DNA of 64,000 nt from NCBI RefSeq assembly GCF_001650715.1, contig NZ_LWQT01000044.1, forward strand, positions 186,001-250,000, given 5' to 3'. A program made the position numbers and the translations under genes. Below the pieces are notes generated by a model, which saw only the letters and a program-made list of their open reading frames with translations, was not told the DNA's origin and ran no database searches. Origin of the DNA: Paramagnetospirillum marisnigri. GTDB lineage: Bacteria; Pseudomonadota; Alphaproteobacteria; Rhodospirillales; Magnetospirillaceae. Shown piece after piece: positions 35,174-42,636 of this stretch. Position 1 is the first letter of the stretch; each line of letters begins with the position of its first letter.

Positions 35174-35515
35174 ATGCCGCCCAAGACCAATCCGCTGAAG
35201 CTCAATCCGTTGCAGTTGAAGACCCTGGTCCTGTTCCAGGAATTGGCCCGCCATCCGGAATCGTCCACCCGGACCGAAGGCGGGGATGTCTTCCTGTCGC
35301 AACTGCCCCATCCCCATGGCGACCATTTCCACGTGGGGCACAAGGTGGCGCTGTCGAAAGATGCCACCGGCCTGGCCAATCCGGCGGTGTGGGCGGCGCT
35401 GGAACGCAAGGGCCTGATCAAGGGCAGCTTTCCCATGGGGGTCAGCCTGACCCCGGCGGGCGTGGATTACGAGACCGGCATCACCCATCAGGTGCTGCAC
35501 GGCTCCGATCACTGA
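35174..35515 (+). CDS. Small histidine-containing protein of unknown function, winged-helix-like
   Basis: The 113-residue product (126 from ATG 35135) starts MPPKTNPLKLNPLQLKTLVLF. It has a histidine cluster HPHGDHFHVGH that might bind metal and a C-terminal helix-turn pattern NPAVWAALERKGLIKGSF then a strand ending in LTPAGVDYE, reminiscent of a winged helix. No family is firmly recognised. It ends seven bases before queE on the same strand, so it may belong to the queE-queD operon. Confidence 0.6.
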   Translation: MPPKTNPLKLNPLQLKTLVLFQELARHPESSTRTEGGDVFLSQLPHPHGDHFHVGHKVALSKDATGLANPAVWAALERKGLIKGSFPMGVSLTPAGVDYETGITHQVLHGSDH

Positions 35516-35522
35516 CCTGACC

Positions 35523-36140
35523 ATGCCCTATACGGTCAAGGAGATATTCCCCAGCCTGCAAGGCGAAGGCATCCAGGCGGGCCGCGCCGCCATCTTCCTG
35601 CGCTTCGCCGCCTGCAATCTGTGGAACGGCCGCGAGGAGGACCGGGCCAAGGCGGCCTGCGGCTTCTGCGATACCGATTTCGTCGGCGGCGAGAAATTCC
35701 CCGATGCCGAGACCCTGGCCGAGCGGGTGGCGGGCCTGTGGCCGGTGGGCCAGGGCAACCGCTATGTGGTGGTGACCGGCGGCGAGCCCGCCCTGCAACT
35801 GGATGCGGTGCTGGTGGCCGCCCTGCATGACCGGGGCTTCCAGGTGGCCATCGAGACCAATGGCACCCTGGCCTTGGCGTCGGGCATCGATTGGGTCTGC
35901 GTCAGCCCCAAGGCGGGATGCGATCTGGTGGTGACCTCGGGCGACGAGTTGAAGCTGGTCTATCCCCAGGCGGGCGCCCCGCCCGAGGCCTTCGAGCGTC
36001 TCGGCTTCACCCATTTCCTGCTGCAGCCCATGGATGGCCCCGACCGCGAGGCCAATACCCGCGAGGCCCTGCGGCACTGCTTGACTCATCCGCGCTGGCG
36101 GCTCAGCTTGCAGACCCACAAGATCATCGGGATTCCGTGA
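35523..36140 (+). CDS. queE: 7-carboxy-7-deazaguanine synthase
   Basis: The 205-residue radical SAM enzyme rearranges carboxytetrahydropterin to 7-carboxy-7-deazaguanine in the queuosine pathway. The cluster cysteines are C31, C46 and C49, the CX14CX2C spacing special to QueE, and TGGEPALQLD is the second glycine-rich motif. It overlaps queD by one base. QueA of the same pathway is at 53792. Confidence 0.95.
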   Translation: MPYTVKEIFPSLQGEGIQAGRAAIFLRFAACNLWNGREEDRAKAACGFCDTDFVGGEKFPDAETLAERVAGLWPVGQGNRYVVVTGGEPALQLDAVLVAALHDRGFQVAIETNGTLALASGIDWVCVSPKAGCDLVVTSGDELKLVYPQAGAPPEAFERLGFTHFLLQPMDGPDREANTREALRHCLTHPRWRLSLQTHKIIGIP

Positions 36141-36670
36141 TGAGCAGCTTCCGCGTCCGCCGCCGCATCGAGATCGACGCCGGCCACCGCATCATGACCC
36201 ACGGCTCCAAATGCCGGAACCTGCACGGCCATCGCTATGTGGTGGAGGTGGAGTGCGAGGCCCGGCGCCTGCATGCCGATGGCGAGCAGACCGACATGGT
36301 GGTGGATTTCGGATTCCTCAAGGACGAGATGATGCGGCTGATCGATGCGCCCTGCGATCACGGCTTCATCGCCGCCGCCGCCGATGCCGAGCTGCTGGGC
36401 CTGTTCGCCCCCGTCGGCGCCCAGGCCGAGTCCTGGGTGGGTGGCATTCGGGCCCAGGTGGCGGCGGACGGCGCCGCGCTGACCACCGACACCCGCATGT
36501 TGACCAAGCTTTACGTGGTGCCGTTCCAGCCCACCGCCGAATGCCTGGCCATGCACTGGTACGGGCTGCTGGAACAGCCGGTGGCGGCGCGTTCCGATGG
36601 CTGTGCCCGTCTGGTGGCGGTGCGGGTCTGGGAAACCCCCAACTGCATGGCGGAATACGCGCCGGGCTGA
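36140..36670 (+). CDS. queD: 6-carboxy-5,6,7,8-tetrahydropterin synthase
   Basis: The 176-residue protein has the zinc histidines H16, H29 and H31 (AGHRIMTHGSKCRNLHGHRY) and the catalytic C25. It converts dihydroneopterin triphosphate to carboxytetrahydropterin ahead of QueE. ATG 36140 overlaps the queE stop (TGATG). It is about 50 residues longer than E. coli QueD (near 120), with an insertion after DAPCDHGFI containing WVGGIRAQVAADGAALTTD. Core motifs are complete, so activity is expected. Confidence 0.92.
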   Translation: MSSFRVRRRIEIDAGHRIMTHGSKCRNLHGHRYVVEVECEARRLHADGEQTDMVVDFGFLKDEMMRLIDAPCDHGFIAAAADAELLGLFAPVGAQAESWVGGIRAQVAADGAALTTDTRMLTKLYVVPFQPTAECLAMHWYGLLEQPVAARSDGCARLVAVRVWETPNCMAEYAPG

Positions 36671-36680
36671 GTTTTGCCCC

Positions 36681-36770
36681 CACCCCGACCCTCCCCCACT
36701 ATGGCGGGGGAGGGAGAGGAGATGCCGTCTTCCCCTCCCCCGGCCATGCCGGGGGGAGGTCGGGAGGGGG
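36681..36770. repeat. GC-rich palindrome doublet between convergent genes
   Basis: Palindrome one is CCCTCCCCC with GGGGGAGGG (36689-36714); palindrome two has CCTCCCCCGGC-CAT-GCCGGGGGGAGG (36734-36759). Flanks CCCCCACCCCGA and TCGGGAGGGGGG match the element at 18881-18990 read on the other strand. It lies between the 3' ends of queD and purD. Confidence 0.75.
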
Positions 36771-36771
36771 G

Positions 36772-38049
36772 CTAGAGTCCCCGTTCCAGTGCCCGCCAGG
36801 CGATATCGCGGCGGCAGAAACCTTGCGGCCAGTCCAGCTTGTCCACGGCGGCATAGGCGCGCTCGCGCGCCTGGCTCACCGTCTGGCCGACGGCGGTGAC
36901 GCCCAGCACCCTTCCGCCGGTGGCCACCACCTTGCCATCCTTCAGCGCGGTTCCGGCATGCAGCACGGTGACGCCGTCCACCGCTCCGGCGGCATCCAGA
37001 CCACCGATGACGGTGTTCTTCTCGTAGGAGCCGGGATAGCCCTTCGCCGCCATCACCACCACCAGGGCGGGATCAATGGACCATTCCAGCGAGACGCCGG
37101 ACAGCTTGCCCTCGGCGCCCGCCAGCAGCACCGGCAGCAGGTCGGATTTCAGCCGCGCCATCAGCACCTGGCATTCGGGATCGCCGAAGCGGACATTGTA
37201 TTCCAGCAGCTTCGGACCGGCCGAAGTCACCATGATCCCGGCGAACAGCACGCCGGTATAGGGCTTGCCCGCGTCACGCATGGCCTTGACCAGCGGCAGG
37301 ATCGAGGTCGCCATGATCTCGTCCTGGATGGCGGGGGTGACCACCGGGGCGGGGGAATAGGCGCCCATGCCGCCGGTATTGGGGCCGGTATCGCCGTCAC
37401 CCACCCGCTTATGGTCCTGGGCCGCCACCAGCGGAACGGCGGTGGTGCCGTCGCACAGGGCGAAGAAGCTGCATTCCTCGCCGTCCAGGTATTCCTCGAT
37501 CACCAGTTCGTTGCCGGCATCGCCGAACACCTTGTCGCCCATCATGCTGTCGACGGCGGCCAGGGCCTCGTCCAGGCTCATGGCGACGACAACGCCCTTG
37601 CCCGCCGCCAGCCCGTCGGTCTTGACCACGATGGGGGCGCCCTTGGCGCGGATGAAGGCCTTGGCGGCCTCCATCTCGGTGAAGCGGCCGTACCAGGCGG
37701 TGGGAACCCCGGCCTTGGACGCCATGTCCTTCATGAAGCCCTTGGAGCCCTCCAACTCGGCCGCCGCGGCCGAGGGGCCGAACACCTTGATCCCGGCGGC
37801 GCGGCATTTGTCGGCCAGGCCCAGCACCAGCGGCGCCTCGGGTCCCACCACCACCAGATCGACGGCATTGGCCTGGGCGAAGGAAACCAGCTCGTCCACC
37901 TGCTCGGCGCCGATGGCGACACAGTCCGCGACCGAGGCGATCCCGGCATTGCCCGGCGCGCACCACAATTGGGTCAGCAGCGGCGACTGCTTCAGCTTCC
38001 AGCACAGGGCGTGTTCACGCCCGCCCGAACCGACCACCAGGACCTTCAT
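36772..38049 (-). CDS. purD: Phosphoribosylamine--glycine ligase
   Basis: The 425-residue ATP-grasp enzyme makes glycinamide ribonucleotide, the second step of purine synthesis. It opens with [19 protein letters not shown] and carries the ATP-grasp segments [14 protein letters not shown] and [21 protein letters not shown] precedes the ATG at 38049; the frame continues to 38106 but this is the conserved start. It is divergent from xseA. Confidence 0.97.
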   Translation of the reverse strand: MKVLVVGSGGREHALCWKLKQSPLLTQLWCAPGNAGIASVADCVAIGAEQVDELVSFAQANAVDLVVVGPEAPLVLGLADKCRAAGIKVFGPSAAAAELEGSKGFMKDMASKAGVPTAWYGRFTEMEAAKAFIRAKGAPIVVKTDGLAAGKGVVVAMSLDEALAAVDSMMGDKVFGDAGNELVIEEYLDGEECSFFALCDGTTAVPLVAAQDHKRVGDGDTGPNTGGMGAYSPAPVVTPAIQDEIMATSILPLVKAMRDAGKPYTGVLFAGIMVTSAGPKLLEYNVRFGDPECQVLMARLKSDLLPVLLAGAEGKLSGVSLEWSIDPALVVVMAAKGYPGSYEKNTVIGGLDAAGAVDGVTVLHAGTALKDGKVVATGGRVLGVTAVGQTVSQARERAYAAVDKLDWPQGFCRRDIAWRALERGL

Positions 38050-38123
38050 TGCCGTCTCTCCCTTGCCGCATTGGCCGCGTTTTAGCACTTCCGCCGATGA
38101 ATGCAAAAGGCCATCATCCCGCC

Positions 38124-39581
38124 ATGACCGACGACGCCCGCCCTGCCACCAACATCCCCGAATTCTCCGTCTCCGAACTGTCGGGCGCGCTGCGCAAGTC
38201 GGTGGAGGAAACCTTTTCCTTCGTCCGGGTGCGGGGCGAGATTTCCGGCTTCAAGCGCCATTCCTCCGGCCATTTCTATTTCGCCCTCAAGGACGCCGAC
38301 GCGGTGCTGGACGCGGTGTGCTGGCGCGGCCAGGCGGTACGGCTGGGGCTCGACGCCCAGGACGGCATGGAGGTGATCGCCACCGGGCGGCTGACCACCT
38401 ATCCCGGCCGCTCCAAATACCAGATGGTGGTCGAGCGCATGGAACTGGCGGGCCAGGGCGCCCTGCTGAAGATGCTGGAGGACCGCAAGAAGCGCCTGGC
38501 CGCCGAAGGCCTGTTCGCGCTCGAGCGCAAGCGGCCCATTCCCTTCCTGCCCCAGGTGATCGGGGTGGTGACCTCGCCCACCGGCGCGGTGATCCGCGAC
38601 ATCTTGCACCGGCTGGCGGAGCGCTTCCCCCGCCGGGTGCTGCTGTGGCCGGTGGCGGTGCAGGGCGAGGGCGCCGCCGCCCAGGTGGCCGCCGCCATCC
38701 GGGGCTTCAACGCCCTGGCCCCCGGCGGCGCCGTGCCGCGCCCCGATGTGCTGATCGTGGCGCGGGGCGGCGGCTCGCTGGAAGACCTGATGGCCTTCAA
38801 CGAGGAAATCGTGGTCCGTGCCGCCGCCGAATCCCAGATCCCGCTGATCTCGGCGGTGGGGCACGAGACCGACACCACCCTGATCGACTTCGCCGCCGAC
38901 CTGCGCGCCCCCACTCCCACCGCTGCCGCCGAAAAGGCGGTGCCGGTGCGCGCCGAACTGGTGGCCGGTCTGGCCGAGTTGGATGGGCGGCTGGTGGGCG
39001 CCATGGCCAGGGGCCTGCAAGGCCGCCGCGATCATCTCGCCCAGACCTTTCGCGCCCTGCCCCATCCCCGCCGGGTGATGGAGGACTGCACCCGGCGCCT
39101 GGACGAGCGCGCCGAGCGGCTGGCCAAGGCCCTGCCGCAACTGGTGGAGCGCCGTCGTATCGACCTGGCCCGGCTGACCGATCGGCTCGACAATGGCCTG
39201 CGCGCCGCCCGCGCCGCCGGGCTGGCCGCCGTCGAGCGCGACCGCCTGCGCCTGGACGAGGGGGGACGCCGGTTGGCCCAGGCCCTGCCGCGCCTGCTGG
39301 CCGAGTATGGCCAGAAGGTGGAAACGGCGGGCAAGCTGCTGGAAAGCTATTCCTACCGCAAGGTCCTGGAACGGGGCTATGCCGTGATCCGCGACGGCCA
39401 TGGTCAGCCGGTGGTCAGCGCCGCCGCGGTCGTGCCGGGCACGGCCCTGATGGTGGAGTTCAGCGACGGTGCCATCCAGGTGGTGGCCGATGGCACGGCG
39501 CCGCCGCCGTCATCGCCTCCTCCCGCCGCCAAGACGCGAAAACCCCCGCCGCCCGATGGACGGCAGGGGAGTTTGCTTTAG
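38124..39581 (+). CDS. xseA: Exodeoxyribonuclease VII large subunit
   Basis: The 485-residue protein has an N-terminal OB fold ([31 protein letters not shown]), the catalytic core with [28 protein letters not shown] and [16 protein letters not shown], and a long coiled-coil region (about 280-420). It degrades single-stranded DNA with XseB, which is not in the window. I take ATG 38124, since [19 protein letters not shown] is the family start. The C-terminal tail is proline-rich and unconserved. Confidence 0.95.
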   Translation: MTDDARPATNIPEFSVSELSGALRKSVEETFSFVRVRGEISGFKRHSSGHFYFALKDADAVLDAVCWRGQAVRLGLDAQDGMEVIATGRLTTYPGRSKYQMVVERMELAGQGALLKMLEDRKKRLAAEGLFALERKRPIPFLPQVIGVVTSPTGAVIRDILHRLAERFPRRVLLWPVAVQGEGAAAQVAAAIRGFNALAPGGAVPRPDVLIVARGGGSLEDLMAFNEEIVVRAAAESQIPLISAVGHETDTTLIDFAADLRAPTPTAAAEKAVPVRAELVAGLAELDGRLVGAMARGLQGRRDHLAQTFRALPHPRRVMEDCTRRLDERAERLAKALPQLVERRRIDLARLTDRLDNGLRAARAAGLAAVERDRLRLDEGGRRLAQALPRLLAEYGQKVETAGKLLESYSYRKVLERGYAVIRDGHGQPVVSAAAVVPGTALMVEFSDGAIQVVADGTAPPPSSPPPAAKTRKPPPPDGRQGSLL

Positions 39582-39619
39582 CGTTTGTCGGGGGGGCGGC
39601 GGAGTGGGCTTTCTTTCCT

Positions 39620-39680
39620 CGTCATGCCCGGACTTGATCCGGGCATCCATGGACCCCCCGGGGCAAGCCCGGGGGTGACG
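39620..39680. repeat. Dispersed palindromic element between xseA and cheR
   Basis: The element has outer inverted ends CGTCA (39620-39624) and TGACG (39676-39680). Inside are ATGCCCGGA-CTTGA-TCCGGGCAT (39624-39646) and a CCCCCCGGG/CCCGGGGG hairpin. I recognise this type as a common alphaproteobacterial intergenic repeat; it sits between convergent genes and may terminate both. Confidence 0.75.
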
Positions 39681-39698
39681 AATGGAGGGAGCCCGGCC

Positions 39699-40514
39699 CT
39701 ATTTGGCGCGGGTGGTGGCGTAGACGCCGCGCTGGTCCGGCACCGGCTTGAACTTGTCGGAAATCCCCAGCACGGTCTCGGCGCCGCCGAGATAGAGGAA
39801 GCCGTCGTCGGGCATGATCCGGCTGACATTGTCCAGCACCCGGGTCTTGGTGGGCTGGTCGAAATAGATCAGCACGTTGCGGCAGAACACCACGTCGAAA
39901 TTGCCCAGCGGCTTCAGGTCGTGCAGCAGGTTGTATTCGCGGAAATTGACCATGGCGCGGATAGCCGGGTCGATCTGCCACATCTCGGCGGTCTTCTTGA
40001 AGTACTTGACCAGCAGTTGGATGGGCAGGCCGCGCTGCACCTCGAACTGGGAGTAAAGACCGGCCTTGGCCTTTTCCAGCATCTCGGTGGAGATGTCGGT
40101 GCCGACGATCTCGATCTTCCAGCCCGCCAGCTTGGCGCCTTCTTCCTTCAGCACCATGGCCAGGGTATAGGCCTCCTGGCCCGAGGAACTGGCCGCCGAC
40201 CAGATACGCAGGGTCTTGGTGGCGGCACGGGCCTGGAGCATGTGCGGCAGAACCATGGCCTTGAACTGGTCGAAGGGCTTGATGTCGCGGAAGAAGAACG
40301 ACTCGTTGGTCGTCATGGCCTCCGTGACTTCACGCAGCAGGTCCTCGCCCGCCGTGCGCAGGGAACCGACCAAGTCGTCCAGACCTTTAAGGCCGCGTTT
40401 GCGCGCCACCGGGGTCAGACGGCTTTCCAGCAGATAGGCCTTGTCGCGCGTAATGACCAGACCGGACCGGTCTTTCAGCAACTTGGCGACATAATCGAAA
40501 TCTTCGGGCCGCAT
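39699..40514 (-). CDS. cheR: Chemotaxis protein methyltransferase CheR
   Basis: The 271-residue enzyme methylates glutamates of chemoreceptors using S-adenosylmethionine. The N-terminal helical domain precedes the SAM domain with IWSAASSSGQEAYTLAM, TDISTEMLEKA and DVVFCRNVLIYFD. No C-terminal receptor-tethering pentapeptide site is relevant here. It is the last gene of cheA-W-Y-B-R, four bases behind cheB. Confidence 0.96.
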   Translation of the reverse strand: MRPEDFDYVAKLLKDRSGLVITRDKAYLLESRLTPVARKRGLKGLDDLVGSLRTAGEDLLREVTEAMTTNESFFFRDIKPFDQFKAMVLPHMLQARAATKTLRIWSAASSSGQEAYTLAMVLKEEGAKLAGWKIEIVGTDISTEMLEKAKAGLYSQFEVQRGLPIQLLVKYFKKTAEMWQIDPAIRAMVNFREYNLLHDLKPLGNFDVVFCRNVLIYFDQPTKTRVLDNVSRIMPDDGFLYLGGAETVLGISDKFKPVPDQRGVYATTRAK

Positions 40515-40518
40515 GGAT

Positions 40519-41676
40519 TTAGCGCCTCGTCGCCAGTTTCATGATCCAGGGAGCAATTTCGGGCAGCGGCAGCACGGCCGAGCAAATGCCCGCCGTCGCC
40601 ACTGCTCCCGGCATGCCCCACACAACCGAGCTGCCCTCGTCCTGGGCGATTACCGTTCCTCCGGATGCCACCACGGCCTGTCCCCCCTTCAGTCCGTCCG
40701 AACCCATGCCGGTCAGGATGCAGGCCAGCACCCGCTTGCCATAAGCGGCGGCGATGCTGCGCAGCATGGGGTCCACGGCCGGGCGACAGAAATTTTCCGG
40801 CGGATTCTTGTTCAGGCGGATGACCTTGTCGGTCCCCTTGGTCTCGACCACCATATGGAAGTCGCCGGGCGCGATATAGACGCGGCCGCCCTTGATGATT
40901 TCCCCGTCCTGACCTTCCTTGGCCTCCCAGCCCGAGACACGGCTGATATGCTCGCCCAGGATGGTGGTGAAGGTGGCGGGCATGTGCTGGGTGATCAGGA
41001 TCGGTTGGGACACCGTACCCGAACGCATCAGGCCGAGGACCCCGAACAGGGCCTGCGGCCCGCCGGTGCTTGATCCGATGGCGATGACGTCGGGATGTTC
41101 GGGGGTGTTGTTGCGCAGCGACAACGGCCCCGGTGGGTGAATCGGCACCCGGGCAGGCGGCGCGCTGGGGGGCGGGCGCAGTGCCGGGGCTCCGGCGGGC
41201 CGCGGCGGCCGGTTGGGCGAGCGATGACGCGCCTGTCCCAGGGCGCGGATCTTTCCCACCAGTTCGGCCTTGAATTCGGCGCCCCCCGCCAGATCCTTGG
41301 TGGCGGTGGGTTTGGGGATGTAGTCGGCGGCTCCCATTTCGAGGGCGCGCATGGAAATGTCGGCCCCTTTCAGGGTCAGGGTCGACTGCATGATGATCTT
41401 GAGGCCGGGATCGGCGGCCAGCAGCTTGGGCAGGGCTGTCATGCCGTCCATGATGGGCATCTCGATGTCGAGAATGACCACGTCAATCTCGTTCCGCTCC
41501 AGCGAGGACAAAGCCATCTGGCCATTGCCCACCGAGGCGGCGATCTGGATGCCTGGCTCGGCTTCCAGAATACGCGTCACCAGTCCCCGCACCACGGCGG
41601 AGTCGTCAACCAGCATGACCCGGATCGGGGTGCTGGCGGCGCCTTGAGACGGCGACTGTGCGGATTCTGAGGTCAT
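40519..41676 (-). CDS. cheB: Chemotaxis methylesterase CheB
   Basis: The 385-residue protein has an N-terminal receiver (MLVDDSAVVRGLVTRIL, phospho-acceptor in VVILDIEMPIMDG), a proline-rich linker and a methylesterase domain with the serine in GSSTGGPQAL, the histidine in TQHMPATFT and the aspartate in LTGMGSDGLKGG. It demethylates and deamidates receptors. ATG 41676 is preferred over 41694, as the earlier one lies over the start region of no conserved sequence. It is between cheY and cheR. Confidence 0.96.
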   Translation of the reverse strand: MTSESAQSPSQGAASTPIRVMLVDDSAVVRGLVTRILEAEPGIQIAASVGNGQMALSSLERNEIDVVILDIEMPIMDGMTALPKLLAADPGLKIIMQSTLTLKGADISMRALEMGAADYIPKPTATKDLAGGAEFKAELVGKIRALGQARHRSPNRPPRPAGAPALRPPPSAPPARVPIHPPGPLSLRNNTPEHPDVIAIGSSTGGPQALFGVLGLMRSGTVSQPILITQHMPATFTTILGEHISRVSGWEAKEGQDGEIIKGGRVYIAPGDFHMVVETKGTDKVIRLNKNPPENFCRPAVDPMLRSIAAAYGKRVLACILTGMGSDGLKGGQAVVASGGTVIAQDEGSSVVWGMPGAVATAGICSAVLPLPEIAPWIMKLATRR

Positions 41677-41699
41677 TGGGGTTATATCCCGCAAGTTGC

Positions 41700-42065
41700 C
41701 TAGAGCAGGCCCACCTGCGAAAACTTCGCCTGCAGGATTTCGCTGTCGAAGGGCTTCATGATGTACTCATTCGCACCCGCGGTGATGGCTTCCTGGATAT
41801 GCTCGATATCGTTTTCCGTGGTGCAGAAAACGACGATCGGGTGATCCCCGCCCGGCAGCTTGCGCATCTCGCGCAGGAAATCGATGCCGTTCATCACCGG
41901 CATGTTCCAGTCCAATAGGACGGCATCGGGCATGGAACGCTTGCAGGCTTCCAAGGCCTGGGCGCCGTCCTCGGCCTCCTCGGTCTTGAAGCTCAGCTCA
42001 TGCAGGATCTTCTTGGCCACCATCCGGATGACCTTGGAATCGTCGACGATCAGACAGGACTTCAT
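41700..42065 (-). CDS. cheY: Chemotaxis response regulator CheY
   Basis: The 121-residue single receiver domain begins MKSCLIVDDSKVIRMVAKKIL, with phospho-acceptor in AVLLDWNMPVMNG, the switch threonine in VFCTTEND and lysine in YIMKPFDSE. It should carry the signal from CheA to the flagellar switch (FliG and FliN are also in this window). ATG 42065 is the domain start; the frame upstream to 42278 overlaps cheW and looks non-coding. Confidence 0.94.
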   Translation of the reverse strand: MKSCLIVDDSKVIRMVAKKILHELSFKTEEAEDGAQALEACKRSMPDAVLLDWNMPVMNGIDFLREMRKLPGGDHPIVVFCTTENDIEHIQEAITAGANEYIMKPFDSEILQAKFSQVGLL

Positions 42066-42150
42066 GCCCAAGCTTGCCTCCGGTGGAGGGGGAGCCGTCT
42101 CGTGTTGGACGACTGGTGCCCCCTTCGATGATCTCGTACCAAAGCCTATA

Positions 42151-42636
42151 CTATTCGTTCCGCGTGAAATCCAGCAGCTTCCCCACGTCGAGCACCACCA
42201 GGAGCTTGCCTTCAAGCCGGTAGATGCCGATGGAAAATTCGCGCCAGTGCGGATCAAGTGTCGGCGGATTGCGTTCAAACTTGGCGGCGGGCAACGACAG
42301 CACCTCGCCCACCGAATCGACCATCAGGGAGTATAGCTCGCCCGACTGGTCGACCACCACACTCATGCCCTTCTTTTCCTCGGCTCGCTTGGGCAGGCCA
42401 AGGCGCAGGCGGACATCGATGGCGGTGACGATCCGGCCACGCAGGTTCAGCGACCCGGCCACCTCACGCGGGGCCAGCGGGATGCGGGTGATCTTCTGGG
42501 GCCCCAGGACATCCTGGACCGTGAGGACCGGAATGCCGAACAGCTGGCCCTCGATGAACATGGTGACGAAGTCCTGGGTTTCCGGAGCGGCGAGCTCGGT
42601 CACCTGGCGCTTGCCGGCGGGGACGATTTGATTCAT
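42151..42636 (-). CDS. cheW: Chemotaxis coupling protein CheW
   Basis: The 161-residue protein is a single CheW domain: FVTMFIEGQLFGIPVLTVQDVL, then IPLAPREVAGSLNLRGRIVTAIDVR and VVLDVGKLL. It links CheA to receptors at the membrane. The start overlaps the cheA stop by four bases. The 85-base spacer to cheY is the widest gap in the operon. Confidence 0.95.
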   Translation of the reverse strand: MNQIVPAGKRQVTELAAPETQDFVTMFIEGQLFGIPVLTVQDVLGPQKITRIPLAPREVAGSLNLRGRIVTAIDVRLRLGLPKRAEEKKGMSVVVDQSGELYSLMVDSVGEVLSLPAAKFERNPPTLDPHWREFSIGIYRLEGKLLVVLDVGKLLDFTRNE

